Of a DNA stretch of 53,213 nt, positions 51,877 through 53,213 are shown piece by piece (position 1 is the first letter of the stretch; every line of letters starts with the position of its first letter). This DNA is from Parachlamydiales bacterium (lineage in GTDB: Bacteria > Chlamydiota > Chlamydiia > Chlamydiales > Rhabdochlamydiaceae). The DNA lies in NCBI GenBank assembly GCA_947474635.1, contig CANJJB010000007.1, positions 1-53,213 on the forward strand, read 5' to 3'. The position numbers were made by a program, and so were the translations under genes. Under the pieces are notes generated by a model, which worked only from the letters and a program-made list of their open reading frames with translations, was not told the origin of the DNA and did not search any database.

Positions 51877-51964
51877 CCAAATTTTGCGCCCTTCTTTCGA
51901 AAAGAATTGTAATAAAACGGGTCTCTTGGTAGACTGTTATGACATTTAAAAAAGGACTTTACAC

Positions 51965-52333
51965 ATGGCTCGAGTGCTTGGGATAGACCTCCCTTCTAAC
52001 AAAAGATTAGAAATTGCTTTAACCTATCTCTATGGGATAGGCAGAAAACTCTCTAATCAAGTGATTGCTAAATTGACTTTAGATCCAAATATGCGCGCTA
52101 GTCGTCTTACAGAAGAAGACGTAGCTCGATTGAATGCTCTTCTTCAATCACAATATATTGTGGAAGGGGACCTGCGACGTCAAGTACAGAACAACATTAA
52201 GCGATTAATCAGCATCCATTGTTATAGAGGCATGCGTCATCGCTTAGGATTGCCCGTTCGTGGACAAAGAACCCGAACGAATGCTAGAACGCGTAAAGGT
52301 AAGAGAAAAACTGTAGCTAACAAGAAGAAATAA
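51965..52333 (+). CDS. rpsM: Small subunit ribosomal protein S13
   Basis: 122 residues. [21 protein letters not shown], split as [28 protein letters not shown] and [20 protein letters not shown] are diagnostic. AAAGGA precedes the ATG. It sits at the top of the 30S head, contacting the large subunit. Confidence 0.97.
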   Translation: MARVLGIDLPSNKRLEIALTYLYGIGRKLSNQVIAKLTLDPNMRASRLTEEDVARLNALLQSQYIVEGDLRRQVQNNIKRLISIHCYRGMRHRLGLPVRGQRTRTNARTRKGKRKTVANKKK

Positions 52334-52335
52334 AA

Positions 52336-52782
52336 ATGAAAGAAACTAAAAAAGACGCTAAGAAAGACGCTAAGAAAGACGCAAAAGCTGACATCAAGAA
52401 GCCAACCGTTAAAGCCCGTAAAAAAGTTCATCGCAATGTACCTAGCGGTGTAGCTCATGTACGCGCTACTTTTAACAATACGATCATTGCGATTACAGAC
52501 CTTTCAGGGAATGTGATTTCATGGGCATCTGCTGGTAAAGTAGGGTATGCAGGGTCACGTAAATCTTCAGCGTTTGCTGCGACAGTTGCGGCGCAAGATG
52601 CTGCTAAAGTTGCCATGGCGCTAGGCATGAAAGAAATAGAGGTGAATTTAAAAGGTCCCGGAGCTGGCAGAGAATCTGCTATCCGAGGATTACAGAGCTC
52701 AGGATTAAGTATTACTATTATTCGAGATAAAACACCTGTGCCTCATAACGGTTGCCGTCCACGTAAGAGACGTCGTGTTTAA
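52336..52782 (+). CDS. rpsK: Small subunit ribosomal protein S11 with KDAK-repeat N-terminus
   Basis: 148 residues, about 18 longer than usual. The normal part is intact: [36 protein letters not shown] and [20 protein letters not shown]. The N-terminal excess is a charged extension ([20 protein letters not shown]) coded by a 12-bp tandem repeat. It lies 2 bp after rpsM. Confidence 0.97.
   Translation: MKETKKDAKKDAKKDAKADIKKPTVKARKKVHRNVPSGVAHVRATFNNTIIAITDLSGNVISWASAGKVGYAGSRKSSAFAATVAAQDAAKVAMALGMKEIEVNLKGPGAGRESAIRGLQSSGLSITIIRDKTPVPHNGCRPRKRRRV
52351..52386 (+). repeat. 12-bp tandem repeat in the 5' end of rpsK
   Basis: Units are AAAGACGCTAAG (52351-52362), AAAGACGCTAAG (52363-52374) and AAAGACGCAAAA (52375-52386). 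Each codes for Lys-Asp-Ala-Lys. The period is a multiple of three, so copy number can change without breaking the frame. Confidence 0.93.
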
Positions 52783-52806
52783 AAGTTAATTGATTAGGAG
52801 AAAGAC

Positions 52807-53213
52807 ATGGCAGTAAAGTATGGCAAATTTGAGTTGCCGAGTAAAATCAAAGTCGATGAAGTCAACAGAAAAAATAATTTCTGTCGCTTTATTGCGGAAC
52901 CGTTTGAACGTGGTTTTGGGCACACACTTGGGAATGCATTAAGACGTATCATGCTAACCTCAATGGAAGCTCCTTCAATCATTTCCGTACGTATAGAAGG
53001 CGTTCCTCATGAATATACAGCAATTGAAGGAATTGTTGAGGATATGACACACATCATCCTTAACTTAAAAGGAGCCCTTTTAAGAAAACTACCAACAGAA
53101 GAAGAAGGGATTTCTCGTGAACCAAAAATGCTCACGAAGCTCCTTGATATCACAGGGGATATGCTTGATAAAAATGGTGGGCAGTATCCAGTTACCCTCA
53201 AAGATTTAATCAG
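52807..53213 (+). CDS. rpoA: DNA-directed RNA polymerase subunit alpha, partial
   Basis: The last gene runs off the right edge after 135 codons. AGGAGA precedes the ATG at 52807. RFIAEPFERGFGHTLGNALRR, split as EPFERGFGHTLGNALRRI, is the N-terminal domain signature, followed by EGVPHEYTAIEGIVEDM. The order rpsM-rpsK-rpoA is the normal end of this operon. Nothing after codon 135 is visible. Confidence 0.96.
   Translation, partial: MAVKYGKFELPSKIKVDEVNRKNNFCRFIAEPFERGFGHTLGNALRRIMLTSMEAPSIISVRIEGVPHEYTAIEGIVEDMTHIILNLKGALLRKLPTEEEGISREPKMLTKLLDITGDMLDKNGGQYPVTLKDLI

Noticed and set aside
1-53213. tRNA, rRNA, transposase, integrase or prophage genes
   Set aside because: No cloverleaf-like gaps, rRNA sequence or recombinase motifs were seen on reading; gaps between genes are short.

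Overview
The window is a 53 kb stretch of a Chlamydiota chromosome, most likely from an amoeba-associated ('environmental') family rather than from Chlamydia itself. Gene content and order point there: lpxC-fabZ-lpxA-fmt, then one membrane-protein gene, then an S10-type ribosomal operon that starts at rplC without rpsJ; uhpC next to dnaE; hisS-aspS-mip-trmL; the gpmA-nifS-nifU run; and hemH head-to-head with a solute-binding lipoprotein. This comparison rests on remembered chlamydial gene orders, not on a search.

Layout. 1-860 is a partial family 9 glycosyltransferase (minus strand). 941-5308 holds glycogen phosphorylase, a solute-binding lipoprotein and ferrochelatase. 5422-6297 is a decayed AAA-ATPase remnant that begins in a perfect 21-bp palindrome. 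6290-16977 is a long minus-strand block: sugar-phosphate antiporter UhpC, DNA polymerase III alpha, a lipoprotein with barrel-like character, a DUF1653 protein, BamD-like and LptE-like envelope proteins, an RluB-type pseudouridine synthase, a DUF47 protein and a PiT phosphate transporter. 17157-18827 is an inserted AlbA_2/Schlafen-like gene, followed by an 11-bp repeat in four copies. 19064-26389 is a tightly coupled plus-strand run: hisS, an archaeal-type AspRS fused to a YbaK-like editing domain, an FKBP isomerase, trmL, a symporter-like protein fused to a solute-binding domain, and birA. 26420-28178 holds two tandem paralogous membrane proteins of unknown function. 28150-30726 (minus) is gpmA-nifS-nifU, in which the NifS and NifU proteins have lost their usual catalytic and scaffold cysteines. 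A composite 34-bp palindrome lies upstream of gpmA. 30950-35736 has a small unknown protein, a DacF-type carboxypeptidase, ksgA, a SurA-like chaperone and an RsmB-like methyltransferase. 35819-40988 (plus) is DoxX, lnt, lpxC, fabZ, lpxA and fmt. 41061-41963 is a membrane protein at the position of the chlamydial Cap1 gene. 42146 to the end is the ribosomal operon rplC to rpoA (partial), including secY.

How the genes work together. Much of the window serves the cell envelope: lipid A (lpxC, lpxA), fatty acid dehydration (fabZ), lipoprotein maturation (lnt), outer-membrane assembly (BamD-like, LptE-like, SurA-like) and peptidoglycan trimming (dacF). Import of host phosphate, sugar phosphates and amino acids is represented by PiT, UhpC and the binding proteins, which fits an intracellular lifestyle. 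Translation is represented by the ribosomal operon, hisS, aspS, fmt, ksgA, rsmB and trmL. Genes overlap or abut in most operons, often by 1 or 4 bases.

The most unusual items are the AspRS-YbaK fusion, the double loss of key residues in NifS and NifU, the symporter-binding protein fusion with degenerate transport motifs, the composite palindrome upstream of gpmA, the tandem membrane paralogues, and the AlbA_2 gene with its 11-bp iterons. No CRISPR array, transposase, tRNA or rRNA was seen.
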